Positions 9,645-18,291 of a stretch of 64,000 bases of DNA are shown in pieces; the first letter of the stretch is position 1, and every line of letters starts with the position of its first letter. This DNA is from a bacterium (GTDB taxonomy: Bacteria > Actinomycetota > Acidimicrobiia > Acidimicrobiales > Bin134). A program made the translations under genes and the position numbers. Below the pieces are notes generated by a model. It had not been told where the DNA came from. It worked only from the letters and a program-made list of their open reading frames with translations, and did not search any database. The stretch lies in the NCBI GenBank assembly GCA_026705465.1, contig JAPPAP010000003.1, forward strand, positions 1 to 64,000, read 5' to 3'.

Positions 9645-10231
9645 GACACCGTCTCCTCCTCGGCGTCGGCGTCGTTGGTGGCCTCAGCCGCGGCCTCGGC
9701 GGCTTCATTCGCGGGTGGCTCTGCTGGGGCCTCCTCGGCCTCAGGAGCGGCTTCTTCAGCGACCTCAGGAACGGCCTCAGCCGTCATCTCCGGGGCCATC
9801 GCTTCCTCTGCGGGAGGCTCCATGTCCATGAAGTCGGCGCCCATGTCCAAGGCCTCCAGCTCGTCGCCGTCCATCTCGCCGGACGGCCGCAGGCCGGGCG
9901 GCGGTGCGGTGGGCTGGGGCACCGGTCCATCAATGCGGCTGTCGTCGCGCATCCGAGACGAGCTGCGCTGGGTGGTGATGCGGTTGTTGTAGGGCAGCAG
10001 CGCCATCTCGCGGGCGTTCTTGATGGCCCGGGCGATTTCCTTTTGCTGCTGCTGGTTGTTGCCGGTCACCTGGCGGGCCCGGATCTTGGCCCGGTCTGAC
10101 ATGAACCGCCGCAGCAGGTTGATGTCCTTCCAGTCCACGTAGCCGATGCCCTCTTGGGTGAGGACGCTGACCTTCTTCTTGCGCCGTCGGCTGACGTCCT
10201 TGGCCTTCGGCTTCTTCGGTCCCTTGGCCAT
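9641..10231 (-). CDS. rpsR: 30S ribosomal protein S18 with long acidic C-terminal tail
   Basis: Residues 1 to ~85 are a standard S18: a basic start '[20 protein letters not shown]', then '[20 protein letters not shown]' and '[10 protein letters not shown]'. S18 pairs with S6 on the 30S platform. A normal S18 has 70-90 residues; this one has 196. The extra ~110 residues are low-complexity, first Pro-rich and then a Glu/Ala-rich stretch such as '[15 protein letters not shown]'. The tail is in frame with no stop, and the following rplI start overlaps its stop codon, so it is unlikely to be an annotation error. The first base of its ATG is shared with the ssb stop (TGATG at 10229-10233). Confidence 0.93.
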   Translation of the reverse strand: MAKGPKKPKAKDVSRRRKKKVSVLTQEGIGYVDWKDINLLRRFMSDRAKIRARQVTGNNQQQQKEIARAIKNAREMALLPYNNRITTQRSSSRMRDDSRIDGPVPQPTAPPPGLRPSGEMDGDELEALDMGADFMDMEPPAEEAMAPEMTAEAVPEVAEEAAPEAEEAPAEPPANEAAEAAAEATNDADAEEETVS

Positions 10232-10716
10232 CAGAAGGGCTCCTCGTCAACTTGGTAGTCGGGCGCCTGGTTGCGCTGCTGGCGTCCGCCCCCGCCCCCT
10301 TGGTAGCCGCCTCCGCCGCCCTGGTTGCGCCCGCCGCCTCCGCCGCCGTCGCGGCGCTCGTTGCGGATCACCTCCACCGATGCCCATCGCAGGCTGGGCG
10401 ACACCTCATCGGCGATGATCTCGACCTTGGAGCGGCGATCGCCGTCCTGGGTCTCCCACGAACGCTGCTCCAGCCGACCGCTCACGATCACCCGAGTGCC
10501 CTTGACCAGGCTCTCGCTCACGTTCTCGGCCAGGGTGTTCCAGCAGGTGACGTCGAAGAACGACACCTGCTCCTCGGTCTCGTTGGTCTGGCGATTCTGC
10601 CAGCGCCGGTTCCAGGCCAGCCCGAAGGTGGCCACCGCGCTGCCGCCGGGGGTGAAGCGAAGCTCCGGGTCTCTGGTGATGTTTCCGGTGACCGTTACCG
10701 TGTTGTCAAAAGCCAT
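10231..10716 (-). CDS. ssb: Single-stranded DNA-binding protein
   Basis: 161 residues: an N-terminal OB fold ('[19 protein letters not shown]', '[20 protein letters not shown]', '[17 protein letters not shown]') of about 110 residues, a Gly-rich flexible linker with runs of five glycines, and the acidic tip ending 'DEEPF', which binds partner proteins. It coats single-stranded DNA in replication and repair. It sits between rpsF and rpsR and shares one base with the rpsR start, a coupled arrangement. Confidence 0.97.
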   Translation of the reverse strand: MAFDNTVTVTGNITRDPELRFTPGGSAVATFGLAWNRRWQNRQTNETEEQVSFFDVTCWNTLAENVSESLVKGTRVIVSGRLEQRSWETQDGDRRSKVEIIADEVSPSLRWASVEVIRNERRDGGGGGGRNQGGGGGYQGGGGGRQQRNQAPDYQVDEEPF

Positions 10717-10733
10717 CTCTGTGTCTCCTTGGG

Positions 10734-11078
10734 TTACCCGGCCGCAGCCAGGGGGGCACCGTCGCCCAAAAGGCCGCGTCGGGCAGCTTCGTCGTCGGGC
10801 AGACGGATCAGCTTGTGGCGGACCACATCGTCCGCAAGTCGAAGGAGACGTTCCAATGTGGCCATCTCGCGCGTCTCGGTCACGAATTCGAGGACTAGGT
10901 AATAGCCCTCGTGTTGATGGTTGATCTCATAGGCGAAGCGGCGCTTGCCCCACCGGTCCTCGGTCTTCACCTCGCCGCCGGCTTCCTCGACGTTCTGGGT
11001 CACCTGCTCGACACAAGCGGCCACGTCGGACTCCTCGACGCCCGCGTGCAGGATGACCATCAATTCATATGCCCGCAT
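10734..11078 (-). CDS. rpsF: 30S ribosomal protein S6
   Basis: 114 residues starting 'MRAYELMVILHAGVEE', a typical S6 start. 'RWGKRRFAYEINHQHEGYYLVLEF' is the conserved core. An in-frame extension to 11126 exists, but the ATG at 11078 is preceded by the strong ribosome site GGGAGGTGA, which fixes the start. S6 forms a dimer with S18, encoded two genes downstream. It is the first gene of the replication/ribosomal cluster, with panB 87 bases upstream on the same strand. Confidence 0.97.
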   Translation of the reverse strand: MRAYELMVILHAGVEESDVAACVEQVTQNVEEAGGEVKTEDRWGKRRFAYEINHQHEGYYLVLEFVTETREMATLERLLRLADDVVRHKLIRLPDDEAARRGLLGDGAPLAAAG

Positions 11079-11081
11079 AGC

Positions 11082-11140
11082 GAGCTCACCTCCCTGTGGA
11101 CCCGGTGTGTACCGGAGCCCCAACAACCGGGGCAGGGGTT
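11082..11140 (-). promoter_or_regulatory. Possible structured leader of rpsF that masks the ribosome site
   Basis: Read on the minus strand, two hairpins (GCCCC/GGGGC at 11129-11133 and 11117-11121; CCGGT/ACCGG at 11111-11115 and 11102-11106) are enclosed by a closing stem that pairs CCCT (11134-11137) with AGGG (11092-11095). AGGG is part of the rpsF ribosome site, so the fold would hide it. S6:S18-bound leaders that repress rpsF operons are known in bacteria. Whether this is one is inferred from position and fold only. Confidence 0.4.
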
Positions 11141-11165
11141 TCTATTGCACCGGAAACTCTACCGG

Positions 11166-12020
11166 CTATCCCCGGTGTCCGTACAGGCCGAGCGCCATTT
11201 CCTCGTCGGGGTTCATCTCGTAGCACTCGTCGGGGTTCGGGAACGCACCGGAGCGCACGTCGGCGGCAAATTGGGCCAGGGCATCCACGCCGTCGGCGTG
11301 CATGGAGGCGTAGCGGCGCACGAACCGGGGGACCATTCTGGTTTCCAGCCCCAGCACGTCGTGGAACACCAGCACTTGGCCGTCGCAGTCGCCGCCCGCG
11401 CCGATGCCGATAGTGGGCACGTCCACCGCGTCGGTGATCATCTGGCCCACCGCGGCGGGCATCCCCTCCAACACGATGGCGAAGCATCCGGCGTGGGCCA
11501 GCGCCTTGGCGTCGGCCACCAGCCCCAGCGCGGCCTCGCTGCTGCGCCCCTGCACCCGGTAGCCGCCCTGGGCCAGCATCGACTGGGGAGTGAGCCCCAG
11601 ATGGCCGATCACCGGCACCTGGGCCGAGGTGATGGCCTCGATCATCGGCACCCGCTCGGCACCGCCCTCCAGCTTCACCGCTTGGGCACCGGCCCGCACC
11701 AGTTTGGCCGCATTGGTCACCGTGTCGGCGGGGGTCACGTGGTAGCTCATCCACGGCATGTCGGCCACCACCATGGCCTTGGGACGGGTGCGGGCCACTG
11801 CCGCGGTGTGGTGGGCCATCTCGTCGATGGTCACGCTCATGGTGTCGTCGTGGCCCAGCACCACCATGGCCACCGAGTCGCCCACCAGAATGAGATCGGC
11901 GCCCGCCTCGTCGGCCATGCGAGCGCTGGGAGCGTCGTAGGCGGTGAGCATGACGAGCGGTTCGGCACCCAGGCTTCGCTTTCGGGTGCTGATAGCCGGC
12001 GCAGTGAGCTTCGAGCCCAT
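11166..12020 (-). CDS. panB: 3-methyl-2-oxobutanoate hydroxymethyltransferase
   Basis: Adds a hydroxymethyl group from 5,10-methylenetetrahydrofolate to 2-oxoisovalerate, giving ketopantoate in pantothenate/CoA synthesis. 284 residues, the family's usual length, as a TIM barrel. Visible elements are 'YDAPSARMADEAGAD', 'VGDSVAMVVLGHDDT' and 'ADMPWMSY' with the metal-binding Asp residues, 'VKLEGG', 'PVIGHLGLTPQS', and 'VLEGMP' with the catalytic Glu. The open frame continues far upstream without a stop, but the conserved start 'MGSKLTAPAIST' and a GGAGAA site upstream place the start at 12020. It is read toward rpsF and diverges from the amidase gene. Confidence 0.95.
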   Translation of the reverse strand: MGSKLTAPAISTRKRSLGAEPLVMLTAYDAPSARMADEAGADLILVGDSVAMVVLGHDDTMSVTIDEMAHHTAAVARTRPKAMVVADMPWMSYHVTPADTVTNAAKLVRAGAQAVKLEGGAERVPMIEAITSAQVPVIGHLGLTPQSMLAQGGYRVQGRSSEAALGLVADAKALAHAGCFAIVLEGMPAAVGQMITDAVDVPTIGIGAGGDCDGQVLVFHDVLGLETRMVPRFVRRYASMHADGVDALAQFAADVRSGAFPNPDECYEMNPDEEMALGLYGHRG

Positions 12021-12149
12021 CGTGTTCTCCTTCCCCGTCCAGCGCACTTCGGCTGCCGGCGGTTGCTCTTTACTGTAGTCCACCGCCGCGGCATCGGTGC
12101 CAACCCCTCGCCTGCATTCGCCGGGCAATCGACGGCTAGCGTCGGAGCC

Positions 12150-13550
12150 ATGGACGATTTGCTGGACCGGACAGATGCGGTAGGGCTGGCCGATGCCATA
12201 AGGGCCGGGGAGGTGTCGGAGGCCGAGGTGCTGGAGGCCACCATGGCCCGCATTGACGAGCGCAACCCCGAGATGAACGCCATCACCACGGTGGTGGAGC
12301 CCGAGCCGGCCGCCGACGGGCGGCTGCGGGGGGTGCCGTTCGCCATCAAAGACCTGCATTTCGCCATGCGGGGCACCGTGGCCACCCACGGATCGCGGTA
12401 CTTCGCCGATGCCCCTGTCGACGACCACGACGCCGAGGTGGTGCGCCGCTACCGGGCCGCTGGAATGGTGCTGGTGGGTCGCAGCAACTCGCCCGAGCTC
12501 GGCCTGTCCACCACCACCGAGCCCGCGCTGTTCGGCCCGTGCGCCAACCCGCTGGATCCCACTCGCAGCGCGGGCGGCTCCAGCGGCGGGGCCGCATCGG
12601 CGGTGGCGTCGGGGATGCTGACCGTGGCCCACGCCTCTGACGGGGGCGGCTCCATCCGCATTCCGTCGTCGGCCTGCGGGCTGTTCGGCCTCAAGCCCAG
12701 TCGGGGGCGGGTGAGCTTCGGCCCCGACGCGGGGGAGAACTGGAGCGGCTACTCCACCACCCATGTGGTGTCCCGCACGGTGCGCGACAGCGCCGTGCTG
12801 TTGGACCTCACCTCCGGTCTGGCTCCCGGCGACCCCTACGTGGCCCCTGCGCCCGACGGCACATTTGAGGCGGCCATGGCCACTCCGCCGCCCCCGCTTC
12901 GGATCGCGGTGTGGGACGGCTCAGCCGACGGTATCGAGATCGACTCCACCGCCCGAGGGGCGCTGGACGCCGCGGTGGCGCTGTGCGAGGAGCTCGGCCA
13001 CCGGGTGGAGGAGGAGACTGACTTGCCGGTGCGCCGGGGCATGGGCGGTCCGCAGGGGGTGATCACCTCCTCCAACATTGCGGCAATGATGGCCCGCCGG
13101 GAGGCCGCTTGCGGACGGCCGCCCGGTGCCGACGACTTGGAGCCGGTGGCCGCCTCGCTGGCTGCTAATGGTGCCAAGCTCACCGGCCCCCAATACGCCC
13201 AGGCCATACTGGACAGCCACCTGATGGGCCGGCTCATGGGCGATTACCACGAATCGGGGATCGACCTGGTGCTCACCCCCACGCTGGCCCGGGTGCCTCC
13301 GCCGCTGGGCGAGCTGGTGGCCACCGCCGACGACGTGGCCGAGTGGGGCGCCCGCCAGGGGGCCTACAGCCCGTTTTGCGCCATGGCCAACGCCACCGGC
13401 CAGCCGGCCATGTCGGTGCCGCTGCACTGGGACGACCAGGGGCTCACGGTGGGCAGCCACTTCATCGCCCCTTACGGTGCCGAGGCGCTGCTGCTTCAGT
13501 TGGCCGCCCAACTGGAGCAGGCCCGCCCGTTCTGGCCCCAGCCCCGATAG
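12150..13550 (+). CDS. Amidase-signature family hydrolase
   Basis: 466-residue amidase of the amidase-signature family (GatA/aryl-acylamidase type). The Ser-cisSer-Lys triad is visible: Lys ~67 in 'PFAIKDLHF', the Ser in 'GGSSGGAASA' (~144) and the nucleophile Ser ~168 in 'DGGGSIRIPSS'. It hydrolyses amide bonds; the substrate cannot be told. No gatB or gatC lies next to it, so a stand-alone catabolic amidase is more likely than Glu-tRNA amidotransferase. The ATG at 12150 lies 129 bp from the divergent panB start. Confidence 0.9.
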   Translation: MDDLLDRTDAVGLADAIRAGEVSEAEVLEATMARIDERNPEMNAITTVVEPEPAADGRLRGVPFAIKDLHFAMRGTVATHGSRYFADAPVDDHDAEVVRRYRAAGMVLVGRSNSPELGLSTTTEPALFGPCANPLDPTRSAGGSSGGAASAVASGMLTVAHASDGGGSIRIPSSACGLFGLKPSRGRVSFGPDAGENWSGYSTTHVVSRTVRDSAVLLDLTSGLAPGDPYVAPAPDGTFEAAMATPPPPLRIAVWDGSADGIEIDSTARGALDAAVALCEELGHRVEEETDLPVRRGMGGPQGVITSSNIAAMMARREAACGRPPGADDLEPVAASLAANGAKLTGPQYAQAILDSHLMGRLMGDYHESGIDLVLTPTLARVPPPLGELVATADDVAEWGARQGAYSPFCAMANATGQPAMSVPLHWDDQGLTVGSHFIAPYGAEALLLQLAAQLEQARPFWPQPR

Positions 13551-13560
13551 TGCCCGCGGC

Positions 13561-13956
13561 TCAGCGGGATTGCAGCACGTAGCTGCGCAAAAGGTGGTGC
13601 CAGCGGCAGTCGGGGCACACCTCCACCTCGTAGCAGGTGAAGCGGCCCTTGCGCCGGGCCAGCTTGGCGATCTCCGCCGCGTAGCTGATGCAGCGGCCAT
13701 GGGCCGGCAGCCGAGGGCCGAACACATACGACACCAGGGCCAGCTCGTCGCCATGGCACACCGGGCACGGTTCTGCCGCCGCGGTGCCCACCTCCCGACC
13801 GGCCCGCACCAGCTCCGGGTGGGCGTCGCACACGTCTTCGGCCATCCGGGTGCCGCTCTTGAGCCGGTGCAGTACATGGGCTCGCACCAATCGGTAGTCC
13901 ACCGTTGAGGCGGGCTCGGGCTGAACCCCTACTGCTGCGGCCATCGAGTCGGCCAT
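13561..13956 (-). CDS. DUF5318 zinc-ribbon protein
   Basis: 131 residues from the ATG at 13956. It contains 'VDYRLVRAHVLHRLKSG', 'VCDAHPELVRAG', 'PCPVCHGDELALVSYVFGPRLPAHGR' and 'VEVCPDCRWHHLLRSYVL', which I recognise as the actinobacterial DUF5318 family. The two Cys-x-x-Cys pairs suggest a zinc ribbon. No function is known. It converges on the amidase and diverges from the class II aldolase. An in-frame ATG upstream at 13995 has no better support. Confidence 0.85.
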   Translation of the reverse strand: MADSMAAAVGVQPEPASTVDYRLVRAHVLHRLKSGTRMAEDVCDAHPELVRAGREVGTAAAEPCPVCHGDELALVSYVFGPRLPAHGRCISYAAEIAKLARRKGRFTCYEVEVCPDCRWHHLLRSYVLQSR

Positions 13957-14012
13957 GGCGACAGAGTAGCCACATCTGTCAAGCGCAGTGCTCAACTTCT
14001 CTCCGACACAGC

Positions 14013-14040
14013 CCGCCGGTTTTCCGCTAAAATCCGGCGG
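14013..14040. other. Strong hairpin in a divergent intergenic region
   Basis: CCGCCGG (14013-14019) pairs with CCGGCGG (14034-14040), and the TTTT/AAAA next to them extends the stem around a short loop. On the plus strand it is followed by a weak T-rich run. It lies between two diverging genes, so an ordinary terminator is not expected there. Function unknown; a leader hairpin or a terminator for upstream read-through are possible. Confidence 0.4.
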
Positions 14041-14128
14041 CTTTGCTCTTCAGCCGACGAGCCCTTCTCGAGGCCTCGCTCGCCGGTTGGCAAGGCCATT
14101 TGTCGTCTGCGCCCGCTACTGTGAGGCC

Positions 14129-14866
14129 ATGGCGTTCACCCCCACCGCTGAGAAGCTGATCCCCGATCTGTCCACCGCAGACGAACTGGTGCTGCTGGCC
14201 CGGTGCCTGTGGCACGAGGGCTACAACGACCACCTGGCCGGACACATCACCGTGAACATGGGCGACGGCACCCTGATGTGCAACCCCTGGCTCATCACGT
14301 GGGACGAGCTGCATCCCAGCCAAGTGATCCGCATCGACCTCGACGGCAACGTGGTGGAGGGCGACTGGCCGGTTCCCCCCGGCATCCCCCTCCACCTGGA
14401 GTTGCACAAGCTCCGCCCCGGGGTTGCCTGGGCCATGCACAACCACCCCCTGTACGGCACGGTGTGGGCCGACATGGCGGAGGTGCCCCCGGCCATGGAC
14501 CAGTCGTCGTCGCTGGGCGGTGGCGAGCTGGTGCTGGTGGACGAGTACGACGGCGCGGTCAACGACCCCGCCTCGGCCCGCAGCGCCTGCGAGAAGATGG
14601 GCGACGCCGAGCTGGCCCTATTGGCCGGCCACGGCGTGTTCGTGCTGGGCAATTCGGCTCGGGCCGTACACCAGCGGGCAGTGGCCCTCGAGCAGCGCTG
14701 CCAGCGGGGCTGGCACATCCGGGCCGCCGGCGGTGAGCTCAACCCGGTGCTTCCCGAGAGCTACGTGGAGATGATGAAGCGCAGCCCAGGCGACAACTTC
14801 ATCGGGTTCTGGGAGGCAATGGTGCGAGCCGAGCTGCGCCGCGATCCCGATCTGCTCTCCGGCTGA
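14129..14866 (+). CDS. Class II aldolase/adducin family protein
   Basis: 245 residues. Class II aldolase/adducin-fold enzymes use a divalent metal bound by a His cluster; 'AWAMHNHPLYG' (His-x-His) and 'LLAGHGVFVLG' are the characteristic segments. The substrate is unknown; relatives act on sugar phosphates or on ketoacids. The ATG at 14129 was chosen because homology starts at 'TAEKLIPDLSTADELVLLARCL'. The CoA transferase gene begins 28 bp downstream in the same direction, suggesting one operon. A second member of the family, not closely similar, lies at 30660-31379. Confidence 0.85.
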   Translation: MAFTPTAEKLIPDLSTADELVLLARCLWHEGYNDHLAGHITVNMGDGTLMCNPWLITWDELHPSQVIRIDLDGNVVEGDWPVPPGIPLHLELHKLRPGVAWAMHNHPLYGTVWADMAEVPPAMDQSSSLGGGELVLVDEYDGAVNDPASARSACEKMGDAELALLAGHGVFVLGNSARAVHQRAVALEQRCQRGWHIRAAGGELNPVLPESYVEMMKRSPGDNFIGFWEAMVRAELRRDPDLLSG

Positions 14867-14894
14867 ACTCCGGCAAGATCCCGAAGCCACGACC

Positions 14895-17312
14895 ATGAGC
14901 GGAGCTCTCGACGGCATACGGGTCCTCGACCTGTCCACTCGGCTGGCCGAGGCCACCGGCAAGACGCTGGCCGATCTCGGGGCCGAGGTGATCAAGGTGG
15001 AGCCTCCCGGCGGTTGTGACGCCCGCACCACCCCGCCGCTCGCCGATGACGGCCGTTCGCTGTTCTGGGAGGCGTGGGGCTTGGGCAAGCACAGCGTGGT
15101 GTGCGACATCGATTCCCCCGAAGGTCAGGCGGAGCTGCGGGCTTTGGCCGCTGGCGCCGACGTGTTGGTGGAGTCGTTCGCCCCCGGTCACATGGCCGAG
15201 CGCGGCCTCGGGCCCGATGATCTGGCCGCGGTCAACCCCGCGTTGGTGTACGTGTCGGTGTCCCCATTCGGCGCCGGTACCCCCGACGCGGCCGTGCCCA
15301 TGACCGACCTCACTTTGTCGGCCGCCGGCGGGTTGTTGGGGATGCAGGGCGACCACGACCGGGTGCCCACCCCGGTGGGCTACCCCGAGACGTCGTTCCT
15401 CGGGGCCATGCAGGCCGCCGCCGACGCCATCATGGCGTTGTGCGAGCGCGACCGCAGCGGGTTGGGCCAGCACCTCGACAGCTCCATCCAGGCCGCGGTG
15501 ATGTGGTCGCTGATGTCGATCACCAGCTATGCCGCCCTCGGCCAGGACTTCCCCGGCAGAGGTGACGACCGGGCCGATATGACCCATCCCGAGGTGGCGC
15601 CCGGAGTGCGGATGCCGGTGATCGAGCCCTGCGCCGACGGCTTCGTGGGCATGACCCTGGTGCTGGGCGATCAGGGCAACCGGGGGATGAAGTCGCTCAT
15701 GGCATGGGTCATCGAAGAGGGTGCGCTGGATGACGATCTGGTCGATGTGGCCTGGGACACCTGGCTGGAGATGCTGGGGAACAAGACCATGCACCCCGCC
15801 GAGGCCGCCGTCGCGGTGGAAGACCTGCTGGCCTTTGTCAAGACCAAGACCCAGGCCGAGATCCAGGAACGGGCGGTGGCGGGCAAGATGCTGGTGGCCC
15901 CCTGCTACACCACCGCCCGACTGGCCGACGATCCCCAGCTCGCCGCTCGGGACTTCTGGGTGGAGGTGGATGGGACCGTCCACGCTGGACCGTTCGCCCG
16001 CCTGTCGGCCACCCCCATTGCCTACCGCCATCTCGCCCCCGCCCTGGGCCAGCATCAGGACTTGCTCAACGGTCTCGAGCCGCAGCCCGCTGCTGCTCCT
16101 GAGAGCCAAGTGCCAGCGGCTCCCCGGGGGGCGCTGTTCCAGGGCCTCAAGGTGGCCGACCTGTCGTGGATTGCGGCGGGACCCCTCATCGCCAAGGATT
16201 TGGCCAACCTGGGGGCCACCGTGATCCGAGTGGAGACCGAGGCCCGCCTCGACACCCTGCGTTGGATTCCGCCCCATCTGCCCCACGCCTCCCCCATGAG
16301 CGCCGGGCACCCCATGGCCAACATGAACCAGTCGAAGCTCGGACTGGGGCTGAACTACACCATTCCCGAGGCCAAGACGGTGATCGACCGCATGATCGAG
16401 TGGGCCGATGTGGTGGTGGAGAACTACACCCCCGGAACCGCCGATCGCCTGGGCTTCGGTTACGACCACGTGAGGGCTCTCAACCCCTCCGCCGTCATGC
16501 TGTCGAGCTGCATGCGGGGCCAGACCGGTCCCGAGGCCCGCCACACCGGCTTCGGCCTCCACGGGGCCTGCCTGGCCGGATTCGCCGCCGTCACCGGCTG
16601 GCCCGACCGGCCGCCCAATGTGCCCTGGGGGGCCTACACCGACTTCATCTCCCCCCGCTATGCCCTCTCTGCCCTCGGCGCCGCGCTGCACCACCGCCAT
16701 CGCACCGGAGAGGGGCAGTACATCGACCTGTCCCAGATCGAGGCCTCCATCCACTTCTTGGCCCCGCTGGTGCTGGAGTACCGCGACCGCGGCCGGGTGC
16801 GCACCCAGGCCGGGCTGAGCTCAGAGCGAGCCGCCCCCCACGGGGTGTACCGCACTTCGGGTACCGAGCGCTTCTGCGCGATGGCCATCGAGACCGACGA
16901 GCAGTGGGAGGCGCTGCGCTCGGTGGTATCCGAACTCGGCCGGGTGGACGACCGGTGGGCCGAGACGGCTGATGCCGACGAGATTCTGGACAACTGGTTC
17001 GCCCCTCGCGACGGCTTCGAGGCCGCTCAAGAGCTGCGGGACGCGGGAGTGCCCGCCTACATGGCCCTGCGGGCCAGCGACTTCTACGCCGACCCCAATC
17101 TGGTGGCCCGGGACTTCTTCATCGAGCTCGACCACGGCGCCATCGGCACCATGACCTTTGACGGTCCCGTGACGCTGTTCTCCGCCACCCCCGCCCGTCC
17201 CTGGCGGGCCGGTCCCATGGTGGGCGAGCACACCCAGCAGGTGATGTCGGAGATCCTCGGCTTCTCCGATGCCGAGATCACCGCCCTCGCCGCCACTGGG
17301 GCCCTGACCTAG
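14895..17312 (+). CDS. Tandem-fused family III CoA transferase (CaiB/BaiF type)
   Basis: 805 residues, about twice the usual ~400, made of two CaiB-like domains (about 1-395 and 415-800). Domain 1 begins 'LDGIRVLDLSTRLAEATGKTLADLGAEVIKVE'; domain 2 begins 'LFQGLKVADLSWIAAGPLIAKDLANLGATVIRVE'. Family III enzymes move CoA between carboxylic acids through an active-site Asp. Domain 2 keeps Asp in 'YTDFISPRYALS', while the matching place in domain 1 reads 'YPETSFLGAMQA' with Glu, so the halves may not be equivalent. It sits in an operon with a class II aldolase and the following dimeric-barrel protein. The substrate is unknown. Confidence 0.88.
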   Translation: MSGALDGIRVLDLSTRLAEATGKTLADLGAEVIKVEPPGGCDARTTPPLADDGRSLFWEAWGLGKHSVVCDIDSPEGQAELRALAAGADVLVESFAPGHMAERGLGPDDLAAVNPALVYVSVSPFGAGTPDAAVPMTDLTLSAAGGLLGMQGDHDRVPTPVGYPETSFLGAMQAAADAIMALCERDRSGLGQHLDSSIQAAVMWSLMSITSYAALGQDFPGRGDDRADMTHPEVAPGVRMPVIEPCADGFVGMTLVLGDQGNRGMKSLMAWVIEEGALDDDLVDVAWDTWLEMLGNKTMHPAEAAVAVEDLLAFVKTKTQAEIQERAVAGKMLVAPCYTTARLADDPQLAARDFWVEVDGTVHAGPFARLSATPIAYRHLAPALGQHQDLLNGLEPQPAAAPESQVPAAPRGALFQGLKVADLSWIAAGPLIAKDLANLGATVIRVETEARLDTLRWIPPHLPHASPMSAGHPMANMNQSKLGLGLNYTIPEAKTVIDRMIEWADVVVENYTPGTADRLGFGYDHVRALNPSAVMLSSCMRGQTGPEARHTGFGLHGACLAGFAAVTGWPDRPPNVPWGAYTDFISPRYALSALGAALHHRHRTGEGQYIDLSQIEASIHFLAPLVLEYRDRGRVRTQAGLSSERAAPHGVYRTSGTERFCAMAIETDEQWEALRSVVSELGRVDDRWAETADADEILDNWFAPRDGFEAAQELRDAGVPAYMALRASDFYADPNLVARDFFIELDHGAIGTMTFDGPVTLFSATPARPWRAGPMVGEHTQQVMSEILGFSDAEITALAATGALT

Positions 17313-17332
17313 CCAACCCGAGGAGGCGTGCC

Positions 17333-18208
17333 ATGACCAGCAACGAGCCTGATCGGACCCCGGCCGACCGGTCGGTATATGAGCGCTTGGCGCTGCATCT
17401 GCCCAACGACATCGGCATCGGCAGCGCGCTCATCACCATGGTGGAGCCCCACCAGGGCCAGGAGTACGAGTACAACCGCTGGTACGAGGACGACCACTTC
17501 TTCTCCGGGGCCATGCACGGCCCCTGGGTGTACGCCGGACGGCGCTGGGTGGCGCCCAAGTCGCTGCGGGATTTGCGCCCCGCCGTCGACGAGCCCGCGT
17601 TCGAGCCTGCTGACGCTGGCTGCTACATCTCGCTGTACTGGAGCACGCCGGGCCACGAGGACGACACCGAGCGGTGGAGCTTTCTGGCCATGGCCGAGGC
17701 CCTCATGCCCCACGGCCGGGGCTTCCCCCAGCGCACCCACGTGTACACCGCCTTCCACCACTACCGCTTCGGCGTGGTCCGCCCCGGCAGCGGCCCCATG
17801 AAGCCGCACTTGGCCCTCAACCATCCCTTTGCCGGCTTGGTGGTGGAGGTGGTGGATGCCGCCGACGTCGCCGATCAGGAGGCTCTGGAGGAGTGGCTGG
17901 CCCGTGACCACCTGCCCTCGGTGTTGCTGGGCTCGCCCGCGGTGATGTGCTTAGCCTTCGCCCCCCGGGAGTTCGCCCAGGGCCGCATCGAGCAGCCCGG
18001 CACCCCGCCGGTGGCCCCCACCGCCAAGGTGGGCCAGCGTCTGTGCCTGCTGTGGTTCTTGGAGCAGAATCCCGCCGACGTGTTCCCCGACGCCTTCGCC
18101 GCCCACCACAACGCCCTGGCTGCCCACCCCAAAGCCTCGCTGGCCCTGTCAGCCCCCTTCATCCCCACCGTCCCCGGTACCGACCTCTACGTCGACCAAC
18201 TCCGCTGA
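17333..18208 (+). CDS. Hypothetical protein with two dimeric alpha/beta-barrel-like halves
   Basis: 291 residues with a strong ribosome site (AGGAGG, 6 bases before the ATG). I do not recognise a named family. Each half has a pattern like EthD or stress-responsive ferredoxin-fold barrels: 'YEYNRWYEDDHFF' in the first and 'LEEWLARDHLPSVL' in the second, where Trp/Arg-Asp-His stands before a substrate pocket in such families. No signal peptide or membrane segment is seen. It lies 20 bp after the CoA transferase, probably in the same operon, so a role on the same carboxylic substrate is possible. Confidence 0.6.
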   Translation: MTSNEPDRTPADRSVYERLALHLPNDIGIGSALITMVEPHQGQEYEYNRWYEDDHFFSGAMHGPWVYAGRRWVAPKSLRDLRPAVDEPAFEPADAGCYISLYWSTPGHEDDTERWSFLAMAEALMPHGRGFPQRTHVYTAFHHYRFGVVRPGSGPMKPHLALNHPFAGLVVEVVDAADVADQEALEEWLARDHLPSVLLGSPAVMCLAFAPREFAQGRIEQPGTPPVAPTAKVGQRLCLLWFLEQNPADVFPDAFAAHHNALAAHPKASLALSAPFIPTVPGTDLYVDQLR

Positions 18209-18227
18209 CCAGGGAATCCGCCAACGT

Positions 18228-18264
18228 CTACTAATTTGACATCAATTAGTATTGGTTAGTACTT
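18228..18264 (+). repeat. AT-rich 37-bp element, copy 1 (beyond the 3' end of fic)
   Basis: Contains TACTAATT (18229-18236), seven bases, AATTAGTA (18244-18251), two bases, then GGTTAGTA (18254-18261). It matches copy 2 at 19692-19728 at 29 of 37 positions, with identical half-site spacing and the same orientation. It sits between the ends of two converging genes, an odd place for a promoter operator. Confidence 0.8.
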
Positions 18265-18291
18265 CGCTGATGTAATTTCAGCTTGCGACAG

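Noticed and set aside
12150..13550. gatA (Glu-tRNA amidotransferase subunit A)
   Set aside because: No gatB or gatC nearby, and the sequence could belong to other amidases.
12600..13900. Long open frames antisense to the amidase and to many other genes
   Set aside because: They follow the third-position GC bias of the real genes and show no family motifs.
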